Assembly (NCBI RefSeq): GCF_900176595.1
Contig: NZ_LT838813.1
Span: 2,932,001-2,996,000, forward strand
Direction of reading: 5' to 3'
DNA: 64,000 nucleotides
From: Aquiflexum balticum DSM 16537
GTDB lineage: Bacteria; Bacteroidota; Bacteroidia; Cytophagales; Cyclobacteriaceae
Part shown: positions 28,335-37,782 of the stretch, piece after piece
How the letters are laid out: each line of letters starts with the position of its first letter
Numbering within the stretch: the stretch's first letter is position 1
Translations under genes and position numbers: made by a program
Notes under the pieces: model-generated
Databases searched by the model: none
Seen by the model: the letters and a program-made list of their open reading frames with translations, nothing else
Told to the model about the DNA's origin: nothing

Positions 28335-30218
28335 ATGAGTGACCAAATCAAACATGAATGTGGTATAGCAATGATCAGGCTTCGAAAAGAGCCCCAATAC
28401 TACATTGAAAAATACGGATCCCCCTTATATGCCCCCAATAGATTGTATGTGCTGATGCAAAAGCAGATCAACCGAGGTCAGGATGGTGCAGGTGTAGCGA
28501 ATATCAAAATTGATACAAAGCCCGGAACACGTTATATCAGTCGGTACAGGTCTATTGAACCTCAGGCTGTCAATTATATTTTCGACAAAATCTACAGGAA
28601 ATATAAAAAAGCCAAAAAGCAAGGTGGAGAGAAGGCATTGTTCGATGCAGAATGGCTTAAAGAGAACATTGCTTTTTCCGGAGAAGTTTGGCTGGGGCAT
28701 TTGAGATATGGAACACATGGTGAAAACAGCATAGAAACCTGCCATCCATTTCTAAAACAAAACAATTGGCGTAGCAGAAACCTGGTGATGGCAGGGAATT
28801 TCAATATGACCAATGTGGAGGAATTATTTTCCAGGTTGGTGGAACTTGGTCAGCATCCCAAGGAAAAAACAGATACCGTAACCGTGATGGAAAAGATCGG
28901 ACATTTTTTGGATGAAGAAAATCAGAGGATTTTTGATAAGTATAAGCATGAATATTCCAATGAGCAGATCACTGCAGTAATTGAAGAAGAGCTTGATGTG
29001 GCCAGAATTCTGAGAAGATCGTGTAGGGATTTTGATGGGGGATATGCCATGGCAGGTCTGATTGGGAATGGTTCCAGTTTTGTGGTTAGAGATCCGGCTG
29101 GTATCCGCCCTGCGTATTATTATGCTGATGAGGAAATCGTAGTAGTTGCATCTGAAAAACCTGCTATCAAATCCGCTTTCAATATCGATTACAAGGAGAT
29201 CAGGGAAATCAAGCCTGGGCATGCTTTGGTGATCAATAAAGACGGTTCCTTTGCAGAACATGAAATCATGCCTGCTCGGGAAAAGAAATCCTGTAGTTTC
29301 GAAAGAATTTATTTTTCAAGAGGTACGGATCCGGATATTTATAGAGAAAGAAAACTTTTAGGAAAAGCCTTGATTCCCCAGGTTTTGCAGGCAATAGATT
29401 TTGACTTGAAAAATACCGTTTTCTCTTATATTCCAAATACTGCTGAAACAGCATTTTTGGGAATGATTGAAGGATTGGAGGATTACTTAAGTGCTAAAAG
29501 GAGAGAGGTTTTATTGGAAGGTAAGCCCCATTTGGAGGATTTGGAGGAGCTGTTGAATTTTAGGCCAAGAGTAGAAAAGCTTGTCAGTAAGGACGTCAAA
29601 CTCAGAACATTTATCACCAATGACTCCGATAGGGATGCTATGGTGGCAAATGTATATGATACCACCTATGAAGTCGTAAGGTCCGGTATTGACACATTGG
29701 TGGTGATAGACGACAGTATTGTAAGAGGTACGACCTTAGAGAAGAGTATTCTTACCACATTGGATAAGCTAAATCCTAAAAGAATCATCATAGTTTCCTC
29801 AGCACCTCAGATCCGATATCCGGATTGCTATGGGATAGATATGTCCAAAATGAAAGATTTTATTGCTTTTAGGGGTACTATTGAGTTATTGCAGGACAGG
29901 GGAATGAGCGATCTACTGGTGGAGACCTATGACAAATGTATTTCAAAACAGGTATTGACTGAGAATTATGTAAAGGATATCTATAAACCTTTTACTGATC
30001 AGGAAATCTCAGATAAAATTGCAGAAATCATTACTTCCAAAGAAATCAATGCAGAAGTAAAGATCATCTATCAGACGGTGGAAAATCTCAACAAATGTAT
30101 TCCCGACCATCAAGGCGATTGGTATTTTACAGGTAACTTTCCTACAACAGGTGGCATGAGAGTAGTCAATAGGGCTTTTGCGAATTATATGGAAGGTAAG
30201 GTAGTAAGGGCATATTAG
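28335..30218 (+). CDS. purF: long-form amidophosphoribosyltransferase
   Basis: At 627 residues it is longer than typical PurF (about 500). Near the N-terminus HECGIAMIRL supplies the glutaminase nucleophile Cys after a short propeptide-like segment, and GQDGAGVANIK and GHLRYGTHGENS are class II amidotransferase blocks. The phosphoribosyltransferase domain has VVIDDSIVRGTTLEKSI, the PRPP-binding loop. Bacteroidota often carry such a long PurF homologue in addition to the standard one. The enzyme makes phosphoribosylamine from PRPP and glutamine, the first step of purine synthesis; whether this copy is the main one cannot be told here. Confidence 0.88.
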   Translation: MSDQIKHECGIAMIRLRKEPQYYIEKYGSPLYAPNRLYVLMQKQINRGQDGAGVANIKIDTKPGTRYISRYRSIEPQAVNYIFDKIYRKYKKAKKQGGEKALFDAEWLKENIAFSGEVWLGHLRYGTHGENSIETCHPFLKQNNWRSRNLVMAGNFNMTNVEELFSRLVELGQHPKEKTDTVTVMEKIGHFLDEENQRIFDKYKHEYSNEQITAVIEEELDVARILRRSCRDFDGGYAMAGLIGNGSSFVVRDPAGIRPAYYYADEEIVVVASEKPAIKSAFNIDYKEIREIKPGHALVINKDGSFAEHEIMPAREKKSCSFERIYFSRGTDPDIYRERKLLGKALIPQVLQAIDFDLKNTVFSYIPNTAETAFLGMIEGLEDYLSAKRREVLLEGKPHLEDLEELLNFRPRVEKLVSKDVKLRTFITNDSDRDAMVANVYDTTYEVVRSGIDTLVVIDDSIVRGTTLEKSILTTLDKLNPKRIIIVSSAPQIRYPDCYGIDMSKMKDFIAFRGTIELLQDRGMSDLLVETYDKCISKQVLTENYVKDIYKPFTDQEISDKIAEIITSKEINAEVKIIYQTVENLNKCIPDHQGDWYFTGNFPTTGGMRVVNRAFANYMEGKVVRAY

Positions 30219-30220
30219 TT

Positions 30221-30291
30221 GTACCAAGTACGATGTACCAAGAACGATGTACCAAGTACCAAGTACGATGTACCAAGTATTTTGTACAAAG
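30221..30291. repeat. short tandem repeat of GTACCAAGTACGAT-type units
   Basis: About five degenerate copies of GTACCAAGTACGAT / GTACCAAGAACGAT lie directly after the purF stop. Each unit contains GTAC-CAA-GTAC dyads, so the stretch can fold. The array is too short and irregular for CRISPR. Confidence 0.6.
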
Positions 30292-30537
30292 TGGTAAGGA
30301 CGGGGCTCAATTGTAAGGGAATATTAACCGATAGAAATAATTTGAATTCTTTAGGGTTTACTCAAAATTCGTGATGATTTGAAGTCCGCTTTCGGAGAAT
30401 AGTTCTTCATTGGTAGACAGAATACAAGACTCCCTAGAATAATTGCTTTCACATGCTTACCTGACCTTATTTTGTCAAATATAGAGAGCAGTTAGAGATC
30501 TTCATTTCAATTTAAAAATCCTTCAGAAAGAAAATAA

Positions 30538-30670
30538 GTCCCTTTAGGCCTGCCTGGCGGTCGGACAGGGACTATATATGGGTAGCAATAGTTTGATTTC
30601 AGTGGGCTTCCGTACCTTTAGGTACGGGATATATGTTGTAAGGGACTACCTGACAGGCAGGACTAAAGAC
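30538..30670. repeat. REP/MITE-like structured element
   Basis: The outer ends are near-inverted repeats: GTCCCTTTAGGCCTGCCTG (30538-30556) and CAGGCAGGACTAAAGAC (30654-30670). Inside are GGGTAGCAA and a perfect hairpin CCGTACC-TTTA-GGTACGG (30610-30627). The layout recalls REP elements mobilised by RAYT (TnpA-REP) transposases; that link is inference. Bases 30292-30537 hold nothing else I recognise. Confidence 0.5.
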
Positions 30671-30700
30671 AGTTGTGGAATTACTTAATATTATTCATGC

Positions 30701-31753
30701 ATGGAAATAAATACCGCACTTTTAAAACAAATCTGTGAAATAGCAGGTGCACCGGGCTTTGAGAAAAGGGTCAGGGATTTGGTTGTCCAATTGGTAACTC
30801 CTCTTGTAGATGAGGTGAAAACAGACAATCTGGGGAATGTAATTGCATTGAAAAAATCCAAAAGAAATCCTGATGGCAAAAGAGTTATGGTTGCTGCCCA
30901 TATGGATGAGATTGGCTTTTTAGTTACCCACATAGATGATAAAGGCTTTGTACGATTCCATACGCTTGGCGGTTTTGACCCGAAAACACTCACTGCGCAG
31001 CGGGTGATTGTCCATGGTAAAAAAGACTTGATCGGAGTGATGGGAAGCAAACCCATTCATGTGATGACAGCCGATGAAAAAAACAAACTTCCTCAGATTA
31101 CCGATTTTTTTATCGATATGGGGATGTCCAAAGAGGAGGTGGAAAAATATATCAAAGTTGGAGACCCCATTACCCGTGACAGGGAACTGATAGAAATGGG
31201 TAATTGTGTCAACTGTAAATCAATAGACAATAGGGTGGCGGTTTTTATTTTGATAGAAGCCCTACGATTGCTGGAACATCCAGCTTATGATGTATATGCC
31301 ACTTTTACGGTACAGGAGGAAGTGGGAATCCGCGGTGCCAATGTTGCTGCCCATGGCATCAATCCTGATTTTGGAATTGCATTGGATACAACTATTGCTT
31401 TTGATGTGCCGGGGGCACAGCCACATGAAAAAGTCACCGAATTGGGAAAAGGCGCTGCCATCAAAATTATGGATGCCTCCACCATCTGTGATTTCAGAAT
31501 GGTTTCATTTATGAAGGTAACTGCAGACAAATATCAAATAGCCTGGCAGCCTGAAATCCTGACAGCAGGGGGTACGGATACAGCAGGAGTACAGCGAATG
31601 GGCAAGCAGGGGGCAATCGCAGGTGCGATTTCCATTCCCACAAGACATTTGCATCAGGTCATTGAAATGGCCGATAAATCAGATATAGCAAACAGCATAA
31701 TTTTGTTGAAGGCCTGTCTGGAAGATATGGATAGCTTTGATTGGAGTCATTGA
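30701..31753 (+). CDS. M42-family metallopeptidase (glutamyl aminopeptidase/endoglucanase type)
   Basis: The 350-residue protein has the M42 pattern: PGFEKRVRDLV, the first metal ligand in VAAHMDEIGFLVTHID, the bridging Asp in CKSIDNRVAVFILIEAL, the catalytic Glu pair in TVQEEVGIRGANVAAH, DTTIAFDVPG and the late ligand His in ISIPTRHLHQVIEM. It is a cytosolic dodecameric aminopeptidase family that trims short peptides. It is monocistronic and ends in a strong terminator. Confidence 0.93.
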   Translation: MEINTALLKQICEIAGAPGFEKRVRDLVVQLVTPLVDEVKTDNLGNVIALKKSKRNPDGKRVMVAAHMDEIGFLVTHIDDKGFVRFHTLGGFDPKTLTAQRVIVHGKKDLIGVMGSKPIHVMTADEKNKLPQITDFFIDMGMSKEEVEKYIKVGDPITRDRELIEMGNCVNCKSIDNRVAVFILIEALRLLEHPAYDVYATFTVQEEVGIRGANVAAHGINPDFGIALDTTIAFDVPGAQPHEKVTELGKGAAIKIMDASTICDFRMVSFMKVTADKYQIAWQPEILTAGGTDTAGVQRMGKQGAIAGAISIPTRHLHQVIEMADKSDIANSIILLKACLEDMDSFDWSH

Positions 31754-31778
31754 AAAGGTTTAGCAAAAAATCCATTAT

Positions 31779-31808
31779 GAGGTCTGATTTTTCAGGCCTC
31801 TTTTTTTT
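31779..31808 (+). terminator. Rho-independent terminator of the M42 peptidase gene
   Basis: GAGGTCTGA and TCAGGCCTC form a 9-bp stem (one G-T) with a 4-base loop, followed by eight Ts. Confidence 0.9.
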
Positions 31809-31856
31809 AACTCCTGTCTTTCATTCAAAAAGAAAATGTCTTGGTTTAAATCACAA

Positions 31857-31874
31857 TATATCGTAAGCGATATA
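31857..31874. promoter_or_regulatory. operator-like palindrome 1 upstream of the redox operon
   Basis: TATATCG-TAAG-CGATATA is a perfect 7-bp-arm palindrome. Together with the second box it flanks a TGTATTTG -7-like element (31885-31892), so a bound repressor would block transcription of the gpx operon. The OhrR-like regulator at the operon's end is the likely ligand. Confidence 0.55.
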
Positions 31875-31894
31875 AATTAATTCCTGTATTTGTG

Positions 31895-31908
31895 TCGCTT
31901 ACGATATA
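31895..31908. promoter_or_regulatory. operator-like box 2 (inverted copy of box 1)
   Basis: TCGCTTACGATATA is the reverse complement of TATATCGTAAGCGA in box 1. The centres are 34 bp apart, about three helical turns, and box 2 covers the expected transcription start. Confidence 0.5.
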
Positions 31909-31930
31909 ATGAAAATTAATAATTCGATTT

Positions 31931-32413
31931 ATGAAAAACAGGTTTTATGATTTCTCCGCCAATAACCTTCAGGGCAAAGAAATATCCATGTCAGAATTCA
32001 GAGGAAAGACGGTTTTGGTGGTGAATACGGCAAGCCAATGTGGACTTACGCCACAATATGAAGGTCTGGAGAAACTCAATCAAAAGTACAAAGACCAAGG
32101 CTTGGTCATCCTTGGATTTCCCTGCAACCAATTCGGCAATCAGGAGCCCGGGGATTCAAAAGACATTGCAGAAGGATGCCTACTGAACTATGGTGTTACC
32201 TTTCCCATGTTTTCCAAAATCGATGTCAATGGAAAAAATGCCCATCCTGTATTCAAATACCTCAAAAATGAATTAGGTGGCTTATTTGGGTCAAGGATTA
32301 AGTGGAACTTCACCAAGTTTCTGCTGGATGCAAACGGTAAACCCGTCAAGAGATTTTCACCCATCACCAAGCCTGAGGAAATCGATAAATACCTTAAAAA
32401 AATTTTAAAATAA
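31931..32413 (+). CDS. glutathione peroxidase-family thiol peroxidase
   Basis: The 160-residue protein has the GPx core with Cys (not selenocysteine) at position 37 in [15 protein letters not shown], the conserved [12 protein letters not shown] block with catalytic Gln and the WNFTKFL motif with Trp and Asn. Bacterial enzymes of this type usually use thioredoxin and reduce lipid or organic hydroperoxides. It is first in an operon that continues with an Old Yellow Enzyme, DoxX and an OhrR-like sensor, all fitting an electrophile/peroxide response. Confidence 0.94.
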   Translation: MKNRFYDFSANNLQGKEISMSEFRGKTVLVVNTASQCGLTPQYEGLEKLNQKYKDQGLVILGFPCNQFGNQEPGDSKDIAEGCLLNYGVTFPMFSKIDVNGKNAHPVFKYLKNELGGLFGSRIKWNFTKFLLDANGKPVKRFSPITKPEEIDKYLKKILK

Positions 32414-32443
32414 AATGCACCTTAGCAATATTCCCGATATAAG

Positions 32444-33682
32444 ATGTCAGACAATCCATTGAATCAACCATTTACTTTTCCAAGCGGAGTATTGGTGAAA
32501 AACCGGCTTTTCAAATCTGCCATGAGCGAAGGTCTTGGCAACAAAGATGGTTCGCCCAAACCGATGCTTGACCTGCTTTATAGAAAATGGGCAGAAGGAG
32601 GGATAGGTCTCTGCGTGACAGGCAATGTGATGATAGACAGAAGGGCATTGGGAGAGCCGGGGAATGTAGTAATCGAAGATGCTTCGGGATTGGAAGGATT
32701 GAAATCCTGGGCCAAAAACGCCACTGCAAACGGCACACATTGTTGGGTGCAGTTGAATCATCCCGGAAAGCAGGCGCCGAAGGGACTGAACAAAGAAACA
32801 GTTTCTCCCTCGGCTATTCCGTTTAGGAAGGATATGCAGTCTTTTTTCAACACTCCAAGAGAACTGACCGAAACAGAAATCCAGGACCTGATCAAAAGAT
32901 TTGCTTTTGCAGCGAAAATGGTAAAAGAAGCGGGATTTTCGGGGGTTCAGATTCATGGCGCTCATGGATATTTGGTCAGCCAGTTTCTTTCTCCCCATCA
33001 TAATCAGCGGACTGACAAGTGGGGCGGGGATCCCGAAAGACGAAGAAGATTTGTATTGGAGGTCTATCAGGCCATGCGGGATGCCGTTGGAACTGCTTTT
33101 CCGATAGGAATAAAACTCAACTCGGCTGATTTTCAACGTGGTGGTTTTACCGATGAGGAGTCTTTGGAAACCATCAAGGCATTGGAATCTGCCGGTATTG
33201 ATCTGATAGAAATATCCGGTGGAACCTATGAAGCCCCTGCTATGATGGGAGCAAAATGGAAAGAAAGCACCCAAAAAAGGGAAGCTTATTTTATGGACTT
33301 TGCGGTCAAAGCCAGGAAAGCGGTAAAAACCCCTTTGGTAGTGACGGGTGGATTTAAGAGCTATGAGGGTATGGCAGAAGCCATTCAATCCGGAAATGTG
33401 GATTTTGTGGGCCTGGCAAGGTTAATCGCCGTGGAGCCTGATGCACCTCTCAGACTGCTTAGTGGCCAATCGCCCAGGATATCTATCCAACCAATAAAAA
33501 CCGGAATCGGCCCCATCGACAAAATGAGCGTCATGGAGACTGTGTGGTACCGCGAACAGTTGGAAAGAATGGGCAAAGGAATGGAAACAAAGCCAAACTT
33601 ATCAGCCTTTGTGGTATTCCTGAAATTCGCTTATAAGTTGATATTCAAAAGAAAAGGGGCACTTAAGGAAAGGGCATCCTGA
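32444..33682 (+). CDS. Old Yellow Enzyme-family NADH:flavin oxidoreductase
   Basis: This FMN TIM-barrel protein (412 aa) has PFTFPSGVLVKNRLFKSAMSEG at the start, WVQLNHPGKQAP, the substrate-binding GVQIHGAHGYLVSQFLSPHHNQR-type block split over residues 165-190, and TPLVVTGGF and GNVDFVGLARLIAVEPD near the C-terminus. OYEs reduce activated alkenes such as quinones, enones and nitroesters. It starts 30 bp after the peroxidase gene. A ~70-residue C-terminal extension follows the barrel. Confidence 0.93.
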   Translation: MSDNPLNQPFTFPSGVLVKNRLFKSAMSEGLGNKDGSPKPMLDLLYRKWAEGGIGLCVTGNVMIDRRALGEPGNVVIEDASGLEGLKSWAKNATANGTHCWVQLNHPGKQAPKGLNKETVSPSAIPFRKDMQSFFNTPRELTETEIQDLIKRFAFAAKMVKEAGFSGVQIHGAHGYLVSQFLSPHHNQRTDKWGGDPERRRRFVLEVYQAMRDAVGTAFPIGIKLNSADFQRGGFTDEESLETIKALESAGIDLIEISGGTYEAPAMMGAKWKESTQKREAYFMDFAVKARKAVKTPLVVTGGFKSYEGMAEAIQSGNVDFVGLARLIAVEPDAPLRLLSGQSPRISIQPIKTGIGPIDKMSVMETVWYREQLERMGKGMETKPNLSAFVVFLKFAYKLIFKRKGALKERAS

Positions 33683-33713
33683 TTATTATTTTCAATCCAA
33701 AATCTTCAAAATT

Positions 33714-34154
33714 ATGGAATCATTATTCAATCCCACCATTCAGCCCAAAAGCAGTATCGGACAGACCATCCTCAGGGTCCTGTTAGGCAGTTTTCTGCTT
33801 TTTGCAGGAATCAGTCATTTATCTTTCAATAGAACAGAGTTTTTGGCGCAGGTACCGCCTTGGGTTCCCATGGATCCGGATCTGGTTGTAATCCTGTCAG
33901 GAATAGTGGAAATCCTCCTTGGAGCGTCCTTGCTTTTCCTTTCTTCGAAAAGGGTTCAGGTTGGTTGGGTAGTGGCTTTTTTCTTTGTGCTGATTTTTCC
34001 TGGAAATATTTCGCAGTATGTCAATGGGATTGATGCCTTTGGGTTGGATACTGACCGCGCCCGGTTGATCCGTTTATTTTTCCAGCCGGTTTTGATTGCC
34101 ATGGCATTGTGGTCAACCGGGGCTTGGCAAGTTTGGAGGCAAAGAACCAAATAA
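33714..34154 (+). CDS. DoxX-family membrane protein
   Basis: The 146-residue protein has four predicted helices (about 18-38, 58-75, 82-100, 118-138) with the DoxX-like ILRVLLGSFLLFAGISHL start. DoxX-like proteins are often found with oxidoreductases and thiol-stress genes, as here. No catalytic residues are recognised. It is 31 bp downstream of the OYE gene and 4 bp upstream of the regulator gene. Confidence 0.85.
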   Translation: MESLFNPTIQPKSSIGQTILRVLLGSFLLFAGISHLSFNRTEFLAQVPPWVPMDPDLVVILSGIVEILLGASLLFLSSKRVQVGWVVAFFFVLIFPGNISQYVNGIDAFGLDTDRARLIRLFFQPVLIAMALWSTGAWQVWRQRTK

Positions 34155-34158
34155 TCAG

Positions 34159-34599
34159 ATGGACCAGCTAAAACTCAATAACCAAATTTGTTTCCCGGTG
34201 TATGCCGCCTCAAGGTTGATCATCAGGGAATACCAGCCCCATCTGGACAAACTTGGGATTACTTATCCCCAGTATTTGGTGTTATTGGTTCTTTGGGAAA
34301 ATGATGGAATGCCGGTCAATGACATTGCGCATAAGTTGATTTTGAATACCAATACAGTGACTCCACTATTGAAGCGGATGGAGACATTGGGATTGGTGTC
34401 CAGGATTCGCTCTGAGGAAGATGAACGGAAGGTCATTGTCAGACTTACTGCAAAAGGAAGTAAAATGAAAGCAGAAGCTGCACATATTCCTTTTAGCTTG
34501 ATGGCCGATATTTCACCTGATGAGCTCAAGATGGGAGAATTGGTAGCCATGAAAAATAAATTGGAAGAGTGGATAGAGTTTTTGAAGAGAAAGGGTTAG
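34159..34599 (+). CDS. OhrR-like MarR-family peroxide-sensing repressor
   Basis: The first ATG after the DoxX stop gives MDQLKLNNQICFPVYAASRLI. The Cys at residue 11 in the NQICFxxYAASR context matches the peroxide-sensing Cys of OhrR. A winged helix follows (ITYPQYLVLLVLWENDGMPVNDIAHKL, then TVTPLLKRMETLGLVSRIRSEEDERKVIV). No second resolving Cys is present in the C-terminal half, so it is of the one-Cys type. It closes the gpx-OYE-doxX operon and probably autoregulates it through the paired boxes near 31.87 kb. Confidence 0.9.
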   Translation: MDQLKLNNQICFPVYAASRLIIREYQPHLDKLGITYPQYLVLLVLWENDGMPVNDIAHKLILNTNTVTPLLKRMETLGLVSRIRSEEDERKVIVRLTAKGSKMKAEAAHIPFSLMADISPDELKMGELVAMKNKLEEWIEFLKRKG

Positions 34600-34633
34600 A
34601 ATCCCGATCAAGACAGTTACTGAGTTTTGTTTT

Positions 34634-35716
34634 TTATTTGATTTCCTTTTTATATAATTCCTTCATTACCTCCATTTTTTCCAGTTCTGAGACCAAAGAC
34701 TGATCTGAAAACATCATAATGCCTGTTGAAGGTGGTTTGGAACCTTCAATCATTACCTGTCGGAATTCTTCAGGGCTTATAATTCCGGGATTATTGTGCG
34801 CCTGAACTATGGGCCAGATCAATACATTCCCGGACTGATTGGTTTGGGTAGTTTTACCAAGCCATTCCACATACTCGCCCACCCAAGTAGTTGGTCTACC
34901 TTTCATATGGTGAAAAAGCATGGGAGAAAGAACATCTGCTCTTTCTGCAATTGCCGCCGGATCAATTCCAAGATTGCGGTACAAAGCCGAATCATAATCC
35001 GTCGGATACCATGAACAATAGAAAACACCCAATTTGGCTTCAGGTTGATTTTCCTTGAGGATACTTCCCATATCTTCAATCCAACCATTCAAGATACCAA
35101 CTCTCCATTTTCTCCATTCAGCGTCATGGTTGGTAAGGATCCAAGATGCTTTTTGGGAAATGTTTTCTCCTGGGATTTTCTCCTGGATTTCTTCACTGAA
35201 CATGCTTGTACAGCGATTGCAAAAGCAGGTTTCCGGAAGTATGGGTTCTGTCGTTTCGAATTGTGCATGCCAATGAACATAGTCCAGAAAAACTCCGTCT
35301 ACTGCATAGTTGTCCAAAATAGCCAGAAGTTGTTTTTTTCTGTAATTTTTGAAGCCCTCATGAGTAGGGCAAATACCCATAAACCAATCAGCAGGAGGAG
35401 ATTGTTCTCCCTTTTCGTTGATGGGCCAAGCCTCCGGATTTTCCTGCAGATATTCTTTCCCGTTCAATGTGGGAAATTCCACAAAAACTTTAACTCCTTG
35501 TTCTTTTGCGGTCTTATAAAATTCGGGTTTCAGAGAAATACTTCTAACAAACACCGCATTCATACCCAAGGAATCAAAACGATAGCCCGCTTTCAATAAA
35601 GTGCCCGGATTACCATATACACCTTTGATGAATGCTTTATTTTCTGCATCAGTAGGGGGTTTGGTGCAGGAAAGCATAAAGAGCATTAACAATACGAGAA
35701 CAGAAGTGATCTTCAT
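34634..35716 (-). CDS. lipoprotein with glycoside-hydrolase-like TIM barrel
   Basis: A lipobox (LMLFMLSC, Cys17) precedes a barrel resembling the hypothetical glycosyl hydrolases of the GH10/DUF4015-like group: GYRFDSLGMNAVFVRS, YKTAKEQGVKVFVEFPTL, AVDGVFLDYVHWHAQF with a candidate catalytic Asp, CFCNRC (a cysteine motif seen in this group) and KLGVFYCSWYPTD. Substrate is unknown. It faces the cell exterior or periplasm. It converges with the OhrR-like gene 34 bp away, without a clear terminator. Confidence 0.7.
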   Translation of the reverse strand: MKITSVLVLLMLFMLSCTKPPTDAENKAFIKGVYGNPGTLLKAGYRFDSLGMNAVFVRSISLKPEFYKTAKEQGVKVFVEFPTLNGKEYLQENPEAWPINEKGEQSPPADWFMGICPTHEGFKNYRKKQLLAILDNYAVDGVFLDYVHWHAQFETTEPILPETCFCNRCTSMFSEEIQEKIPGENISQKASWILTNHDAEWRKWRVGILNGWIEDMGSILKENQPEAKLGVFYCSWYPTDYDSALYRNLGIDPAAIAERADVLSPMLFHHMKGRPTTWVGEYVEWLGKTTQTNQSGNVLIWPIVQAHNNPGIISPEEFRQVMIEGSKPPSTGIMMFSDQSLVSELEKMEVMKELYKKEIK

Positions 35717-35992
35717 AGGTTTTTATTTAAATTAGGTCACAATTTTGATCCATTTACAATATATCATTTACCTGAAAATATATTTCCAAAGATTAGTCAA
35801 ATCTAATCCCAAAGAATAGTTGGATAATTGAGGGGCGGTTATCAGGGAATAAAACTGCAGATCCAATATAATTATTCCACCTATTCCTTTGGATCAAATG
35901 CTGATTTTCAGGCCGGAGTGAACAATCGATTTTTTTCCATAGGATTGCATGTGCTGATTTCTAATAGATACAATAAATAATTTAATTGAATG

Positions 35993-36715
35993 TCAATTCT
36001 TGGATTCCTTCCCTGTAGCTCCTATTGGTATTCTTAAGTATAAATTCAAAGAGGTGTTTTGAACAGTTTGGTTGCCGGGAATTTTCGCATCTGCTAAACC
36101 ATAGTTGTATAGAAAACCTGCACTCATACTTTTGAGGTCTTTTTTCAATTTATAACCCAATCCCCCAACTAATCCGAAATCAAGCCTGCGATATTCATTT
36201 CTGACGTCCTTTTTAAATTCAAGATCTCCACCATTACTCTCGACATTAAAAATATCGAAGGCTCTTGATCGAAGACCGGGTTGGATACCTGCTTCAAACA
36301 ACCATCTGGAATTCACCCGCTGCTGCCACATGATGGGCACGTAGAAATAATTGATTTTGGTAGTCAATACACCTTCTTGAAAAAGTCCATCGAAAGCAGG
36401 GTCACCTTTGGCATAAGTAGGCATGCCCGTTGCTCCCACATTGTTTTTGACCAGGACACCTGTGCTTATAAATGAATTCCGATTTAATGTGAAATGGAAA
36501 TAAAATCCCAAATTAAAATTATTGAGACCTTCAGCTTCAGGGACCCCAATGAAATTTGATCTGTTGAGACCACCCGTCAGGCCGAATTCGATTTTGTCCG
36601 AATTAAGGGCCTCCCCAAAAAGCAAAGAGATAAGCACTTGTGCTTGGGTACTTATGGAAATGAGAAATAAAAATAATGCGATGGTTGTCCGGAGCGCGTA
36701 AGCCATACTGAGCAT
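35993..36715 (-). CDS. outer-membrane beta-barrel protein (PorT-like)
   Basis: The 240-residue protein has a signal peptide ending STQAQ and alternating hydrophobic strands with glycine turns (KIEFGLTGGLNRSNFIG, LNNFNLGFYFHFTLNR, LDFGLVGGLGYKL), as in the outer membrane beta-barrel group. The last residues IPIGATGKESKN are basic rather than a terminal aromatic. A start three codons downstream (MAYALR) is equally possible. Role unknown. Confidence 0.75.
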   Translation of the reverse strand: MLSMAYALRTTIALFLFLISISTQAQVLISLLFGEALNSDKIEFGLTGGLNRSNFIGVPEAEGLNNFNLGFYFHFTLNRNSFISTGVLVKNNVGATGMPTYAKGDPAFDGLFQEGVLTTKINYFYVPIMWQQRVNSRWLFEAGIQPGLRSRAFDIFNVESNGGDLEFKKDVRNEYRRLDFGLVGGLGYKLKKDLKSMSAGFLYNYGLADAKIPGNQTVQNTSLNLYLRIPIGATGKESKN

Positions 36716-36830
36716 TTTATTTTATGGGTTCAAGTTCAGTTGCAACAGATTTATCTGTATTGGTATTAGATTCGTCTTTTTTTTGATTTTGAGCTTATAT
36801 TTTTAAAGAATGATTTTAATAAATCTGAAA

Positions 36831-37733
36831 TTATCTTTTGCAAGAGGTGGACTCACTGGCATAGTATCTTTCATTTTCCGCATATAGCTGTTCATTTTTG
36901 AAACTCAGCTTTACACTTAAAGGTGGAAGTCTTTTCCCTGAGAATGTCAATGTCAATAAAGTTTCAGGACCTATTCCATCAACAGTCCATGTACCTGACA
37001 TGTTTCCTTTATATTGCGGATTAACCTGTTTTAAAATCCCCTGTTTCCTAACGTTGGCTCTAAATGTACCGTCTTCACATAAGTTGATTTGGGTTCTTTT
37101 GGCACCACCTTGGGTTTCATCGTAAGTGATCACAAGTTTGTTTGAAAGAAATTTTTTCCAATCAAAGTCGTCATAGGGGGAAATATTGGATGGTTCTTCA
37201 AAAACCCCATTTTTCAGTATTTCTACAGCAGTATTGCTGACAGATTCAAAATTCCCTTCATCTGCAATCGCTAAAACCGTGATGCATTTACCTTTGTCAC
37301 CGCATCTCGTGGCGGCAAAAGCTTTGTAACCTTTATCCAAGTAATTCCCCTCGGCTATTACCTCATTGGAGGTCAGCAAATCCCCCTCAAGCTTCGGATT
37401 GGTTGCGGTTAGCCTGATGTTTTCGGTGATGTCCACTCCCGAAGCCCATATTTGAGCCAAAGATTCAAGGTTAATTGCCTCTCTTCCAAAAACATAAATT
37501 TCACCAAAGGCAGAAGATGTGTTCATCAATAAAAACACCTCGCTTTCCCTAGGAAGATTTCCCATCCAACCTTTAGGAACGGAGGAAGAAAACCCAAATA
37601 GAGGGCTGTATAGCATATCACCCTGATTATAGATTTTGCCTGGCAGTAACCTAGATTTTTGAGTTTGACCATTTACTGCGGAGTAGGCAATTAACATTAA
37701 AAAAATGATCAGATGAAGACTTCGATTTTTCAT
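36831..37733 (-). CDS. secreted protein of unknown function
   Basis: There is a signal peptide (MKNRSLHLIIFLMLIAYSAVNGQ) and a 280-residue mature part in two halves: an N-terminal region with SPLFGFSSSVPKGWMGNLP, resembling the stress-response domain fold of secreted Bacteroidota proteins, and a C-terminal lipocalin-like region (INLCEDGTFRANVRKQG, MSGTWTVDGIGPETLLTLTFSG). I cannot name the family with confidence. It is monocistronic. Confidence 0.6.
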   Translation of the reverse strand: MKNRSLHLIIFLMLIAYSAVNGQTQKSRLLPGKIYNQGDMLYSPLFGFSSSVPKGWMGNLPRESEVFLLMNTSSAFGEIYVFGREAINLESLAQIWASGVDITENIRLTATNPKLEGDLLTSNEVIAEGNYLDKGYKAFAATRCGDKGKCITVLAIADEGNFESVSNTAVEILKNGVFEEPSNISPYDDFDWKKFLSNKLVITYDETQGGAKRTQINLCEDGTFRANVRKQGILKQVNPQYKGNMSGTWTVDGIGPETLLTLTFSGKRLPPLSVKLSFKNEQLYAENERYYASESTSCKR

Positions 37734-37782
37734 AACAGTGGCTTTTCTGGATTCAATATACTTATCAAATTCAAAGATAGTA

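Noticed and set aside
30221-30291. GTACCAAGTACGAT repeats as a CRISPR array
   Set aside because: Units are 10-15 bp, irregular and without spacers.
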